Shown here: one piece after another, positions 11,581-22,255 of the stretch | Layout: every line of letters begins with the position of its first letter | Numbering within the stretch: the stretch's first letter is position 1 | Assembly: GCA_016584495.1 (NCBI GenBank) | Contig: WAID01000002.1 | Coordinates: 930,001 to 994,000, forward strand | Reading direction: 5' to 3' | DNA length: 64,000 nucleotides | From: Celoporthe dispersa | Taxonomy: Eukaryota > Ascomycota > Sordariomycetes > Diaporthales > Cryphonectriaceae | Notes under the pieces: model-generated | What the model saw: the letters and a program-made list of their open reading frames with translations, nothing else | Told to the model about the DNA's origin: nothing | Databases searched by the model: none | Translations under genes and position numbers: made by a program

Positions 11581-12299
11581 GGAGCGAACGGGGAGCTGGC
11601 AAGTTGGTTTAGAGGAGCCAGGAAAGAACACGCTCTGCCTTGTGTGAGGGCGAGGGCGCCCACTAAGGAAGAAACAGTTCGTTTTGAGGAACATTGCCTG
11701 GGTAGTGGTACATCTGTCGCGCCTCCTGTCATGGTGGTGCTTGAGGGATAGCTACTGGGCAGTGTGGCCATGAAGATCTCCAGGGAAGCTCTACAACCCA
11801 CGGGCAAGCTTCACGCAGCATGGGGCCATCGAGGGGGGCGTTCACCTAGGACCTGCTTTGAAGTAGGTCGACACAACCATGAAGATAGACCAAATGAATC
11901 GACATTTTACCCAAATCACACTTTGAGGCACCTAATTCCCCTCTCTAATAGCAAAGTTGATTGACGTGTTTTATTTCCAAGAATAAAAATAAAAAATACT
12001 GTCTCTTGAATATGAGCATATAATACTTTCCACTTTGAATATCGTACAGCTAGGTAAGAAAATAGGCTCCCTCGAACAACATGACAAAAGAAATAACAAA
12101 AAAGGGCCCACAAGAGGAACCCCTCCTTCTTCTATGCGCAATGGTAGGCTCAAGGTGTGTGTGTATGTAAAAATAAAGATGGAGAAAAGAAGAAAAAAGA
12201 ATAGCGCTACTAGATCGCAATCAACGGGGTATCTCGGCGCGCACCATGCATACAGACAACCCCCCACCCTTCTACCGCCTGTCTTCTTCTACACAACTT
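11581..12299. other. Intergenic between convergent dcl1 and the His-rich membrane protein gene
   Basis: This is 3' flanking DNA of both genes. The middle (about 11960-12220) is AT-richer with several A-rich stretches, as expected for polyadenylation zones. I see no coding signal. Confidence 0.5.
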
Positions 12300-14670
12300 C
12301 TAGTGCTTTGTGTCTCCCAGAATGTCACCGGCCCCCTGCGACCCACCAGACTCGGAGGGCGTGTACGTGCCGGAGCAGCCAGGGCGGTAGCCGTCGGCCA
12401 TGAGGCTCGATGCCACGTCGCTCGCGTCGTCATCGTCGCCGCGGTCTGCCTCCCTGGTAGGCAGGGAGGACCTCCCTCGTCGTGGTGGTGGCCGGGGTGG
12501 GGGCTCGGGGGAACATGGCGGCGGCGGCGGCGGCGTGGTGGTGATGGTGGTGGAGGTCAGGGATGGTGATGGGGAGGGGAAGGACGGCGCCCATCTGAGC
12601 ACTGCCGCTGCTCTGCCTCGAGTGCGCGGGCGAGGGGGCATAAGACGAGGGCGCCACGGGAGCCGCGGCGGCCATCATCATGCGGGCCTCCTCGACGGCG
12701 ACCATCTCGCCGACGACATCAGCGGCGGTGCGGAAGGTAGAGATGTCGCGGGCCACGACGTCCTCATCGCCCTCGACCGAGGTGCAGTCCGAGTCGCAGT
12801 CGCGCAGCATGGCCTCCTTCTCCTCCTCGTCGAGGCGCTCGTAGTAGCGCGGGCCGAAGAAGATCTTCTTGTACCAGGGGGCGTCCGAGTAGCTCCTGCG
12901 CCGGCGGTGCGACGAGAGCACAGCCTGGCGGGCGCAGCGCTGGTGGAGGACGCGGATGAAGATGCCTAGAAGGATGACAGAGGCGGCGACGGAGGCGACG
13001 TGCATGAGGATGAGGCCGTGGGGGGGCCGCCGCGGTGGTGGCCTGGTGGGCCTCCTTCGTGGCCGAATGGGCCGTCGTGCTCAAAGGGAGGGCCGTGGCC
13101 GTCATGCTCGAAAGGGGGACCGTCGTGGTCGAACGGCGGCGGAGGGGGAAAGTCCTCCGGACCGTCGTGCTTGTGAGGGCCGTCGTGAGGGTGGTCCTCG
13201 GGCCCAAGGTGAGGTGGGTGGTTTTCCTCGTAGTACGGGTCCCGCCGGAGCTCAGCCTCTGTCGGCTTCTCCTCGGAGAAGTCGGGCGCACCCTCAGCCG
13301 CCTCTGGTCTTTCCTCCTTCATCATCTCATCGCCGACCCGTACATCCTCGGGACCATCGTGGTGGGCGTGTTCTCCGAAGGGCTCTGGCTTGTTCTCTCC
13401 CGTGGGCTTCTTGTGACCCTCCTGAGAAGGGTTTCCGTGGTGAGGGCGAGCGGCGGAGCCGTGGGGTCCGGATGCGTGGTGGCCGTCGTGGTGACCGTCG
13501 TGGTGGAAGGGAGGGGAGGGCCCCTCGTGATCGAACTCGTGATGCTCAGGCATGTGTTCAGGACCCTCGTGGTGCTTATGGTGGGGGAAAGCACCCGCAG
13601 CAGGAGGACCGTGTGGAGGAGGACCGTGTGGACCTCCGTGTGGTCCAGGATGGGGGAGGGAACTGGGGCCCACACTTGCAGAACGGAGGAGGGTGGGCGA
13701 AATGAGGCGGGTGAGGGTGGGTTCCGTTGCGGGTGTGGTTGTGGTGGCCACCAAACTGCGGGAAGGGCGAGTCGTCACCGTGTGGGAGAGCCTCCCCGTG
13801 TGGGTGCTTGTGGTGCCCGGGGCCAGACATCTTGCCGTGAGGCCTTGGCTCATGGTGGCCTGGGAAATGATCTCCGCCGTAGATGGAGTATGCCGTGTCC
13901 TTAACCTTGTGGTACAGGGCGCTGATGGCACACTTGATCGAGTCGCAGTGCTGGAGCATGGGCGGAGGTCCATGGGGGCGGGGCTGTCCCAGGGCCCTGG
14001 CGAGACGGTGCTCCTTGAACATGATCATCTTGGTCATCTCGGCCACCTGCCACCTCAGATACTCCAGCTCGGCGATCTCGGCGTCGACGTCCACCTCCCT
14101 CGCCGTCGTCGTCGCCGCCGCAGCCAGGCCTTCCCTGCTCGATGGAGTGGACGCGGGTCATGGAGGCGGACCCCTCCACGTCTGAGATCCAGACGGGAGC
14201 GACCTGCTGGAACCGCAGGGTCAGGCCGACATCCTCGACGGGCTGGCCGTTGACGGACTCGACAATGAGGTTCAGCAGCTGCTCCTGGGGAACATCGTTC
14301 CAGGCCACGCAGGTCAGGTTCCAGGTGGCATCGACGACACGGTCGTCGTCAACGGTGAACGAGCCGCTGCCACCTTCAGGCAGGGGCTGGCCGTTGATGG
14401 AGACGCTGCCGTAGCCACAAGCCTCGGCGGCTTCGTGAATATCGAGACGGAAGGCCAGATCCTGTGTCGTGGCGACGTCCTCCGCCGCAGGCAGGTGAAG
14501 GGTGATGAAGGCGCTTGGGATCGTGTCTGCGCCTCGTCCGATCCAGTCAGTCTTGTCCTTCTCACGCAAGGTCGATTTATTTTTCCTCCCGACTCACCCT
14601 CTTCCAGCGAGACAGCCCCTGCCAGAGCCGGTGCCAGCAGGATGGCACCGGCCTCGAGGAGACCGCGCAT
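12300..14670 (-). CDS. Secretory-pathway single-pass membrane protein with a long His-rich region
   Basis: I do not recognise a named family. The start at 14670 gives a signal peptide (MRGLLEAGAILLAPALAGAV). Exon 1 is 14598-14670 and exon 2 is 12300-14526, with a 71 bp intron (gtgagt ... gcgcag). After the signal comes a roughly 150-residue domain with a beta-sandwich look and a repeated NGQP motif. Then come a short coiled coil (EIAELEYLRWQVAEM), a long segment dominated by His, Gly, Pro, Asp and Glu (about 13050-13850), one membrane helix (VAASVILLGIFIRVL), and a cytoplasmic tail ending near DVASSLMADGYRPG and a terminal LGDTKH. Four frame breaks occur, at 14133-14135, 13652-13656, 13020-13026 and 12452-12454. 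Each is at a homopolymer and each is cured by one base, giving about 765 residues. The conserved-looking tail argues for a functional gene. The His-rich ectodomain could bind metal, but that is inference. Confidence 0.7.
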
Positions 14671-16544
14671 GGTGAATACTTCTTGGTCAAGAGAGCCCAC
14701 CAGGCAAAGTTAGCACCTCAAGGAGTCTCCTGCAGAATATACTGATGAGGAGTAATGAGTTAGGGATACGAAATATAAGCAGCAGTCCCAGAAGGGAATG
14801 GAACAAAGTCAGTGACAGGTCAGAACAAGGGCCCCGTCGAGGTATTATAAGAGGGAGAGAGAGAGGTCGGGGGAGAGAGAGAGGTCGGGGGAGAGAGAGA
14901 GAGGCAAAAGACCCCTGACCAGACATGAAGGAAGACAAGGGGTGGTTGGGAGGGGGCCGAGTGCCAGTGCCGTGTGTGTGAAGTTAGTTATGGAGAGTCT
15001 ACCCTGGAAGTGGGTATGGATTCGCAATTCGGCACACGCATGAACCCAAGGGCTCAGCCTCAAAAATGAAGGGTGGTTTTTTGGTGGTTTTTTTTTTGGG
15101 CGGGAAGGCAGCGCCAGGCAGGACCCTCCTTCCCTCCCTCCTCCAAAAAAACAAGTTCCTAACCCGATAAGAAACCAAGCCTCGAACCTGCCTCTGTCGT
15201 CGTTCCCTGCCGTAGACTTGACTGAGAATGACGAAATAATCGAGGCGACATGTGTCCCATCCCCTCCCCCCCTCCTTCTCTCCAGGATGGTTAGAAAGGC
15301 GACATGATGAGAACGCGCCTCATCGAATGTATGAGAAAACCCAAAGTAGAAGGGAATTGCGCAAGCAGGCCCAGTCTGGCCAATGGCAGGCGAGGAGCTT
15401 ACGAGGCCACGCACTGCGCCGAAATAGGTTCGGTCTCGGCCCCACATCGTCACGCACGCTCGACGCACATGAGCCGCTCCCGCAAGGCAGGAAGGAGCCA
15501 GAGTCTGATCCGTGATATCCGCAGATTAGATCCGAGGCCATGTTAGCACATTGCTGGACTCTGTAGCTGGTTTGCCTGGTTTTTTATGAGTGAGCGTCGG
15601 CCGTTGTCCTGTTGATGGCGGCCTGACCACCCATCCCAGCGCTCGCTCAGCCACCCCTGGCCAGTTCCAGCAGGCGGGTCACTGATCTCAAGAAGCTGGC
15701 TTAGCATGCCCAGGTCGATTGGACCACGGCGCAGGCAGGAGCCCACCCAATCCTCTTCAAGGTGAAGCGGGGGCGCACGAGTTCATCACATTGATCGCCA
15801 CCATCTCGAGCCTGTTTTTGAATGTCGTAAGACTCCCTTGAAGATTGTTCTCGGCCGAATGAAACATGAACGGAGGAGGCCTACTCGTTATCTTGGATGG
15901 CTGTCTTTGAAGATCCTTCTTTGGGTGCATGAAATGTCTTCACCGACTTGGAAGGGGAAAAAAAAAGAGAGAGAAGGGGGGAGGGGGAAAGAAAACAATC
16001 ACGGAGAGATGCTATTTGGAAGTATCTGTCTGTTGCCACTTCTCGCGACAAGAACGACTATTATTCTTCAGTGTTGGCCGGGGATGGTGATGATGATGAT
16101 GGCCTGTGGTGATTGTTCTTTGTTGTTTTGATTGATTTTCTTGCTGTGGCGCATGCGCGGGCTAAGCCGTGGTGTGGCTGATGCCACCTGCTGTGTGGCT
16201 GGACCTGGCAGGGGTTTTCTTTCGAGGGGCTCGACAATGAACTTTTGCCTGCCCCTCCAGACTGATTGACGGCTTTCTTGCTAGGAGCTGCCAAAAATCC
16301 CACCCAAGTGACTCAAAACCGCGACAGCAATCTTTCGGCAGCGGCTCGCAGCGACCGTATCCCAACACACACATACACACACACAGCCAAATTTCCATCA
16401 GTCGCACAGGCCTTCCAAGAACTCGTGGTTCCCGCCGACTGTACCTGTTTTCTGACAAAAAGCGCCCGAGCAAATTCCTCTGCCCGGTTCATCTTCGCCT
16501 CCCCCTCCGCACACGACAGCCCTTTGTCCATACCAACCGTCAAA
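14671..16544. other. Intergenic, divergent promoter region of the His-rich protein gene and eIF2-alpha
   Basis: This is 1.9 kb between head-to-head genes. It includes a short tandem array of GA runs separated by GGTCGGGG (about 14858-14912), T-rich and G-rich runs near 15075-15100, a purine-rich run at about 15955-15995 and a CA repeat near 16365-16384. The last 250 bp before 16545 are the probable eIF2-alpha promoter and leader. I found no supported coding region. Confidence 0.5.
14858..14912. repeat. Short tandem repeat of GA runs with a GGTCGGGG spacer
   Basis: Two to three near-identical units of about 18-20 bp are seen directly in the sequence, upstream of the His-rich protein gene. Confidence 0.8.
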
Positions 16545-17520
16545 ATGTCGCTGACGAATTGTCGGTTCTACGGTGAGCCCGATCTCGACGTGGGGGACCT
16601 TTCCATACCCAAGGACGCTCGGCTGACGATCTTGGGGATGCAGAGGAGAAGTATCCCGAGGTGGATAGCTTCGTCATGGTGAACGTGAAGCAGGTAGGCC
16701 CCCCCGGGACCCTCTTGTGACCGCAGCATTCGGGCCATGCTGACAGGGCGAGCCTCCAGATCGCCGACATGGGAGCTTACGTCAAGCTCCTGGAATACGA
16801 TAACATGTTTGTGCCCTCCCCAAAAGAAGAACGCCACCCCCTCGGGCCTCCAGCCGACTAACGGAGCCTCAGCGACGGCATGATCTTGCTCTCCGAGCTT
16901 TCCCGAAGACGTATCCGATCCATCCAGAAGCTCATCCGCGTCGGGAGGAACGAGGTCGTCGTCGTCCTCAGAGTGGACAAGGAGAAGGGTTACATCGATC
17001 TCTCCAAGCGTCGTGTTTCGCCCGAGGACATCATTAAGTGTGATGAGAGGTACAACAAGAGCAAGGTTGTCCACTCCATAATGCGACAGTACGTGGTACC
17101 TCAGTGGCGAATGCGGATATCATGGTGGCGCGTGTGGCTAACAAGAGATACAGCGTCGCCGAGAAGACCCAGACCCCGATCGAGGAGCTTTACGAGACCA
17201 TCGCTTGGCCTCTGAACCGGAAATACGGACACGCGATCGACGCATTCAAGCTCAGCATCACGTGCGCTGCCCCGTCCCCTCCTGTGCCATGGCGACCAAC
17301 TACCCTCTATAGGCTCTACGTTGCTGACGTCCTTGTCAACCAGGAACCCTGACGTCTGGACCGACATCAAGTTCCCCAGCTCGGCGATCGAGGAGGAGCT
17401 CAAGAGCTACATCTCCAAGAGGCTGACACCTCAGCCTACCAAGCTGCGTGCCGATATCGAGGTCACATGCTTCGGCTACGACGGAATCGATGCGATCAAG
17501 ACTGCCCTCAGGTACGGCGC

Positions 17521-17554
<34 letters not shown>

Positions 17555-17919
17555 GACACATGAAACAAGATCCCCCCGGCTGACTGACTTGCTCTTTTCG
17601 TAGCCGCGCCGAGGCAAACAACACCGACGAGAACCAGATCAAGGTCAGGCTCGTCTCTCCGCCGCTGTACGTCCTCACCAGCCAGTGCCTGGACAAGAGC
17701 TCGGGCATCGCAAGGCTCGAGCAGGCCATCGCAGATGTCAAGGAGAGCATCGACGGCGCCAACGGCAAGCTCACTGTCAAGATGGAGCCCAAGGCGGTCA
17801 CCGAGTCCGATGATGCCGAGCTTCAGGCCCTGATGGAGAAGCGCGAGCGGGAGAACGCAGAGGTCAGCGGTGACGAGAGCGTCAGCGAGTCCGACGACAA
17901 CATTCCTGCTGAGGTCTAA
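16545..17919 (+). CDS. SUI2: Translation initiation factor eIF2, alpha subunit
   Basis: eIF2-alpha is part of the eIF2-GTP-initiator tRNA complex and the target of stress kinases such as Gcn2. There are seven exons: 16545-16572, 16644-16693, 16760-16806, 16873-17088, 17154-17261, 17344-17511 and 17604-17919. All introns are GT-AG and 66-92 bp, several with clear CTAAC branch sites. The spliced product is 310 residues, the expected length, with no frame error. The N-terminal S1 (OB) fold holds the phosphorylation loop LLSELSRRRIRS. The serine is residue 52 counting the initiator Met (Ser51 in standard numbering). The helical middle and C-terminal alpha-beta domain follow, ending in an acidic tail. 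The first exons are very short (28-50 nt), so automatic gene finders may miss the N-terminus. Confidence 0.97.
17521..17554. repeat. (TCA)n microsatellite inside eIF2-alpha intron 6
   Basis: About eleven TCA/CAT units are seen directly within the intron 17512-17603, starting nine bases after the donor. Confidence 0.9.
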
Positions 17920-19487
17920 TGTTCTTTTTGTCTTTTCGGCTCTCGCATCGCCGGCGTAACGGGGTCTCGAAAGGGATTTTCAAGAAACAAACCAAAAAGT
18001 ATGTGGTGAGGATGCGCGCGGTAGAAGGCTGAGCGGTGTGTTTGACATGCTGCCAGCGCACGGGGCCTCTTGACTCCTGATGGAGACAATTATGCAGGAA
18101 TGAGTTATACAGAAGAAAGAAAGAAGAAGAAAAAAACCTCAAAATCAACACAAAGCAGACCAAGATCATGGTCTCTCCGCAAGTGTTGGTTCCTGCATAC
18201 ACCCTTCCTCCTGCCGGTCCTATATTCTCATTTACCAAGTAAACGGAGGCCTGTACTGGAGCTTCTCAGACCTTACCCTCGAGGCACAGGTCGGTCATCA
18301 CAACCGCACCGATGAGCTGAAGTGTTTGCCTGTATTTTCTATGAGTTTTTTTCTCTCTGGAAGTAGCAGTCGAGTGCTACGCTGCCAATAAGTTCGCTGC
18401 CACCAACAGATGCAGTGCTAGATAAATGACTTTGCCTGCCTGGAAAGTGTCCCTTTTTTTTTCCCGATCCCAAAAAGTTTATTCAAGTGACCATGATGTG
18501 ATAGTTCATATTGGACTATTAACCTACCTAAGAGGATGAAGAACCTGGGCCGGCGACGGATGCGCATGCCGTCCGTCCTTGAGTGACGAGACAGGCCCAC
18601 GTCAACAGCCCTCAGCGCAATCTCGAGCTGTGGCCCAGAGGGTGTGTGCCGAGCCAATGGCAGTGCACAGCTGCCTTGTGATCCACCCCACCTCTCCCGC
18701 AGGTGGGCCCCTAATCCTCATCTGCTTCAATCTGCAAATTCCAGGGCCAGCAGCACGCAGCAACGGCGGCAGCAACCCAGCACCAGGCAGTAAGTACACA
18801 CTACGGATTACTGGTACTACTACTGCGATTATGTATGTACATACCCATGGTACTTGTTACTTGTTGTCATAGTACACATGTACACTCATACATACATGCA
18901 TGCATACTTGTCAGTTCTGCCCTTTCTTCCACTGTTTCTCTGTTCTCCCCTAATACCTTATCGCGGCGGGCTCCAGGCTTTCACCCTACACACTGTTTCC
19001 CAGTAACAGCAAACCTACGCATCGAACTTCAGACACACTACCCTGCCTATAGGAAGCTAGCGCCAGAACCCCGCCCAGCTGGAAGCGAATGCCATCTTAA
19101 CATTAGGACGGCCGGTGGGGAAGAACACTCTTTCCCTGCTGTGAACCAACTTCGACTTTGATATTTCCTGCGCCTTTCTCAGCACTCTTGTGTGGAGAGG
19201 AAAAGAAGAAGAGAGAAAGAAGAAGAAGAAAAAAACACTTTCCCTTCCACTGCGATCAACCCTTCCCACCCCCCTCCCTCCGCGCCCCTGCCGCAACCTG
19301 ACATTATCGGACATTGGTGGTCTGCTCTAGCACACGAGGGGCCCCAAACCGACCCAAAACAGTAGCACAGCAGCTGCCCCAGCCGCCGGTTGTCTGCAGG
19401 CAGAGAAGAAGGGACGCCCTCGAGGAACAAAAGGAGGGACAGGCGAACGTGTCGCACGCGGGCCACACGAACAGCGCAGACGGCAGG
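17920..19487. other. Intergenic between eIF2-alpha and the RanBD protein gene
   Basis: This is 3' flank of eIF2-alpha followed by promoter and leader of the RanBD gene. It contains repeated TACATAC-like strings (about 18830-18905) and an AG-rich stretch at 19195-19235. No coding frame is supported; the open extension upstream of 19488 starts only with TTG and is read as leader. Confidence 0.5.
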
Positions 19488-21409
19488 ATGGCGGACGACA
19501 CTCCCAACCAGCAGCCTGCACCCTCGGCCGCCACCGCCGCCGCCGCCGCCGCCCACCCTGACGACCCCCAGGTCCAGCTCGAGGCCAAGGTGGAGGACGC
19601 GGAGACGAGAGCGGCAAGGGAGGAGCTCAAGCACACTGTCATATCGGACAAGAAGGACCCGAAGGTCCCGTCGGACCCAACACCGAGCACCGAGAACAAA
19701 GGTGACACCGACGACGGCGCTGACGACGACGGCGGCGACGACGACGAAGAGATGAGGCTGCGGTCTGGAAAAGAGACGGCTCGCGGTCTAACGCCGTCGG
19801 GTGGAATCGCGGCCCACGCGAAGAGGGCCCCCTCGCCCAAGAAGAAGCGCGCGCACGACGAGGTGGACCAGCACAGGGAGGGCGATGGCCATCGCGTCAG
19901 CAGCGGTACCGACTCGGATGGAGGCTGGGTCATGGTCGACGGCGACGAGAAGGACGAGAAGCACCGGTCAGAGCCGCAGAAGAAGAGGGCACGAGACGAG
20001 ACGAGTCCGCCCGCGGATATACGCAACGCGACCACGGCAGCAGTGAGTCCTGCGTCTCTCATCACCCATCAGGATTACGAACCATGTCTCGCATGCTAAC
20101 GTGAACATGGTCTTGCCAGGCTGCGCCATCATCATCGTCGGCCCCTGGCGGCTCCGATGAACCCAGCAAGGGCGACCAGAAACCACATACATCGGCATCT
20201 GCCTTTGCCGCCTCGGGATTCTCGAAGCTTGCCGCCTCCTCGTCGTCGCCCTTCGCCTCGATAGGAGCCAGCAAGAGCGGCTTTGGCGGCGGCGGCGCGT
20301 CCTCCTCACCCTCCCCATTCGCCTCTCTCGCCTCCTCGTCCCTGGGCAAGCCTGCTGCGCCGGAAACCCTACCTAAGCCCACACTGAGCTTTGGCAGCAA
20401 GGATGCATCGGCACCATCGCCATTCGGCACCATAAATGGCTCAGCATCCTCAGGCTTTGGCGGCGGCGGCGGTGGCGGCGGCGCCAGTGTTTTCGGCGGC
20501 AGCGGCGGAAGTGCCTTTGCCAGTGCGCTCGGCGGGTCGAAGATCAGCAGCTTTGCCTCGCCTGGAGGTCCCCTTCTTGCCACCAAGAGCGATAAGCCCG
20601 CGAAGCCGTTTGGTGCACCAGAGAGCGATGCCGAGGATGAGGGGGAAGACGGCAGCGACAGCGACGGGGACGAACCTGGCGGTAGCGGGGGCGATGGCGA
20701 GAAGGATGACACCGCGAGCAGAGCTGAGTCGACGCCCGCAGGCGGAGACGAGGAGAAGAAAGACCAAGTACAAGAAAGGTAGGGGCATGACGAAGCCATG
20801 GCCCTCGTGTGTTATTTTATCTGGATATGCTGACCGCTGTTCTACAGTGTTCGTGGACGACGGTGAGGCTGGGGAGGCCTCGATCATCCAAGTACGTGCG
20901 CGGATGTATTACCTCGACAAGACCACCAATGCAGAGGGCAAGGACGAGATCGCATGGCGGGAGCGCGGCGCGGGGATCCTCAAGGTCAACGTGCCAGCCG
21001 AGGCCGTGATGCTCGACTCGGAGACCGGAGCCGCCGATGCTAAGACCTTCGACGGCTCGGTCCTGAAGGAGAGCACGCCCGAGAGCCCCAAGCTGGTCCG
21101 ACTGCTCATGCGACAGGACTCGACATTGCGCGTCATCTTGAACACCGTCATGCTTGCCAGGATGGAGTTCCAGCTCAAGGAGGGCCTAAAGTCAAAGAGT
21201 GTACTGTTCACAGCCATCGAGGGCGAGGATGCTAAGCACGTCCAAGTACAGATGAAGGTACGTGCCTATTGTCCTTTGTGGTATCCCTCTCATCTATCTT
21301 CCTGTGGGGATAGACGGCGCTGACCCCTGACACGCGTCTTGTCCAGATGAGCCCACAAAGCGCAGATACCTTCCTCAAGGCCATCGACAGTATCAAGAAG
21401 AAGCTGTAG
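19488..21409 (+). CDS. Ran-binding (RanBD) nuclear transport protein, Yrb2/RanBP3 type
   Basis: RanBD proteins of the Yrb2 type are nuclear cofactors for Crm1-dependent export. Exons are 19488-20042, 20120-20778, 20848-21257 and 21347-21409, giving about 561 residues. The N-terminal part is acidic with a basic patch (SPKKKRAHDEVD) that looks like a nuclear localisation signal. The middle is low-complexity Ser/Gly/Phe with FG-like spots (SGFGGGG, SVFGGSGG), and an acidic linker follows. The C-terminal RanBD starts at YKKVFVDDGEAGEA and contains ERGAGILKVNVP and RLLMRQDSTLRVILNT, both diagnostic. A frame break near 20759-20761 (an extra A) separates the middle region from the RanBD. With it corrected, exon 2 ends in KTKYKK and splices in phase to the RanBD. 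A nucleoporin is possible, but Yrb2 fits the order of domains better. Confidence 0.85.
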
Positions 21410-22255
21410 GCAGTCCGGGTCTTGGTAGGAGCAGTGCTAGAGCGCAGATGGCTCTGCTGAAAGAGCCCCTGGGTAAGCTGCCGTTGGATTAGATGCGGCC
21501 AAACAAGCACTCAGTCTGCGGTCTATGCTGTCTTTCACAACATACCAGTCGCCGCTCACGAGCAGGTTCCTGAAAAGATCACTCACGCAAGAGAGAAACG
21601 GACGGCAAAGTGAAATGATGCAACGTTCCTCGGTGGTGTGGCTATAAGCAAGAAATACCCATCTCCTTCTTTCTCCCAGCTTTCCTGCAGTCATTTGGGG
21701 GGAGCTTTTGAAAAACGGTACATGGGTGGGCCAATGTTTTTGCATTACAAATGAGTATGTATATACCACAAAGGAGGGTTCGGATTCAGGATGGGCATAC
21801 ATGACACGCACGTGATAGATTCAAGGCTGCAGAAGCAAAGAGGTTTCTTGCTCGCTGCCATGGGAATAAATGAAGACTCGCATGTCCTTTTTTCCTTCTT
21901 TCTAGGACTTATCAATTTCGTTAGTTTGCCATGCAGTCTTGATGATGTCAACCGTGCTATATGCTCCTTCTCTCTTTTTTTTTTCCCTTTTTTTCCCCCC
22001 CCCTTCTGTCATTCTGGGGCGTACTTTGGGCTTTCTTTAGCAGGAACAGCCAAGGTCAGGTGTTAGCGCGTCATCCCCGCGTCGACGTCAGGTACTTTAT
22101 GAACTGTCTACCTACCTAAAAAAAAAGTACTTGCCGCGCCCCAGACAAGGACGTCACGTCTCGTTTTCTTGCGACCTGCATAAATTCTGCCGTACTGCTG
22201 TAAGTTACTCTTGCGGCATACTCCCATCTACAGCAAGACAGAGATGTAGAAAATC
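21410..22255. other. Intergenic between the RanBD gene and HRQ1
   Basis: This is downstream flank of the RanBD gene and promoter of HRQ1. It includes a T/C homopurine-homopyrimidine run (about 21965-22010) and a short A run at 22120-22128. No gene is seen. Confidence 0.5.

Noticed and set aside
12300..14670. Overlapping plus-strand frames of 150-290 residues opposite the His-rich gene
   Set aside because: They are antisense shadows: Val/Arg/Gly-rich readings of a GC-rich minus-strand gene with no independent features.
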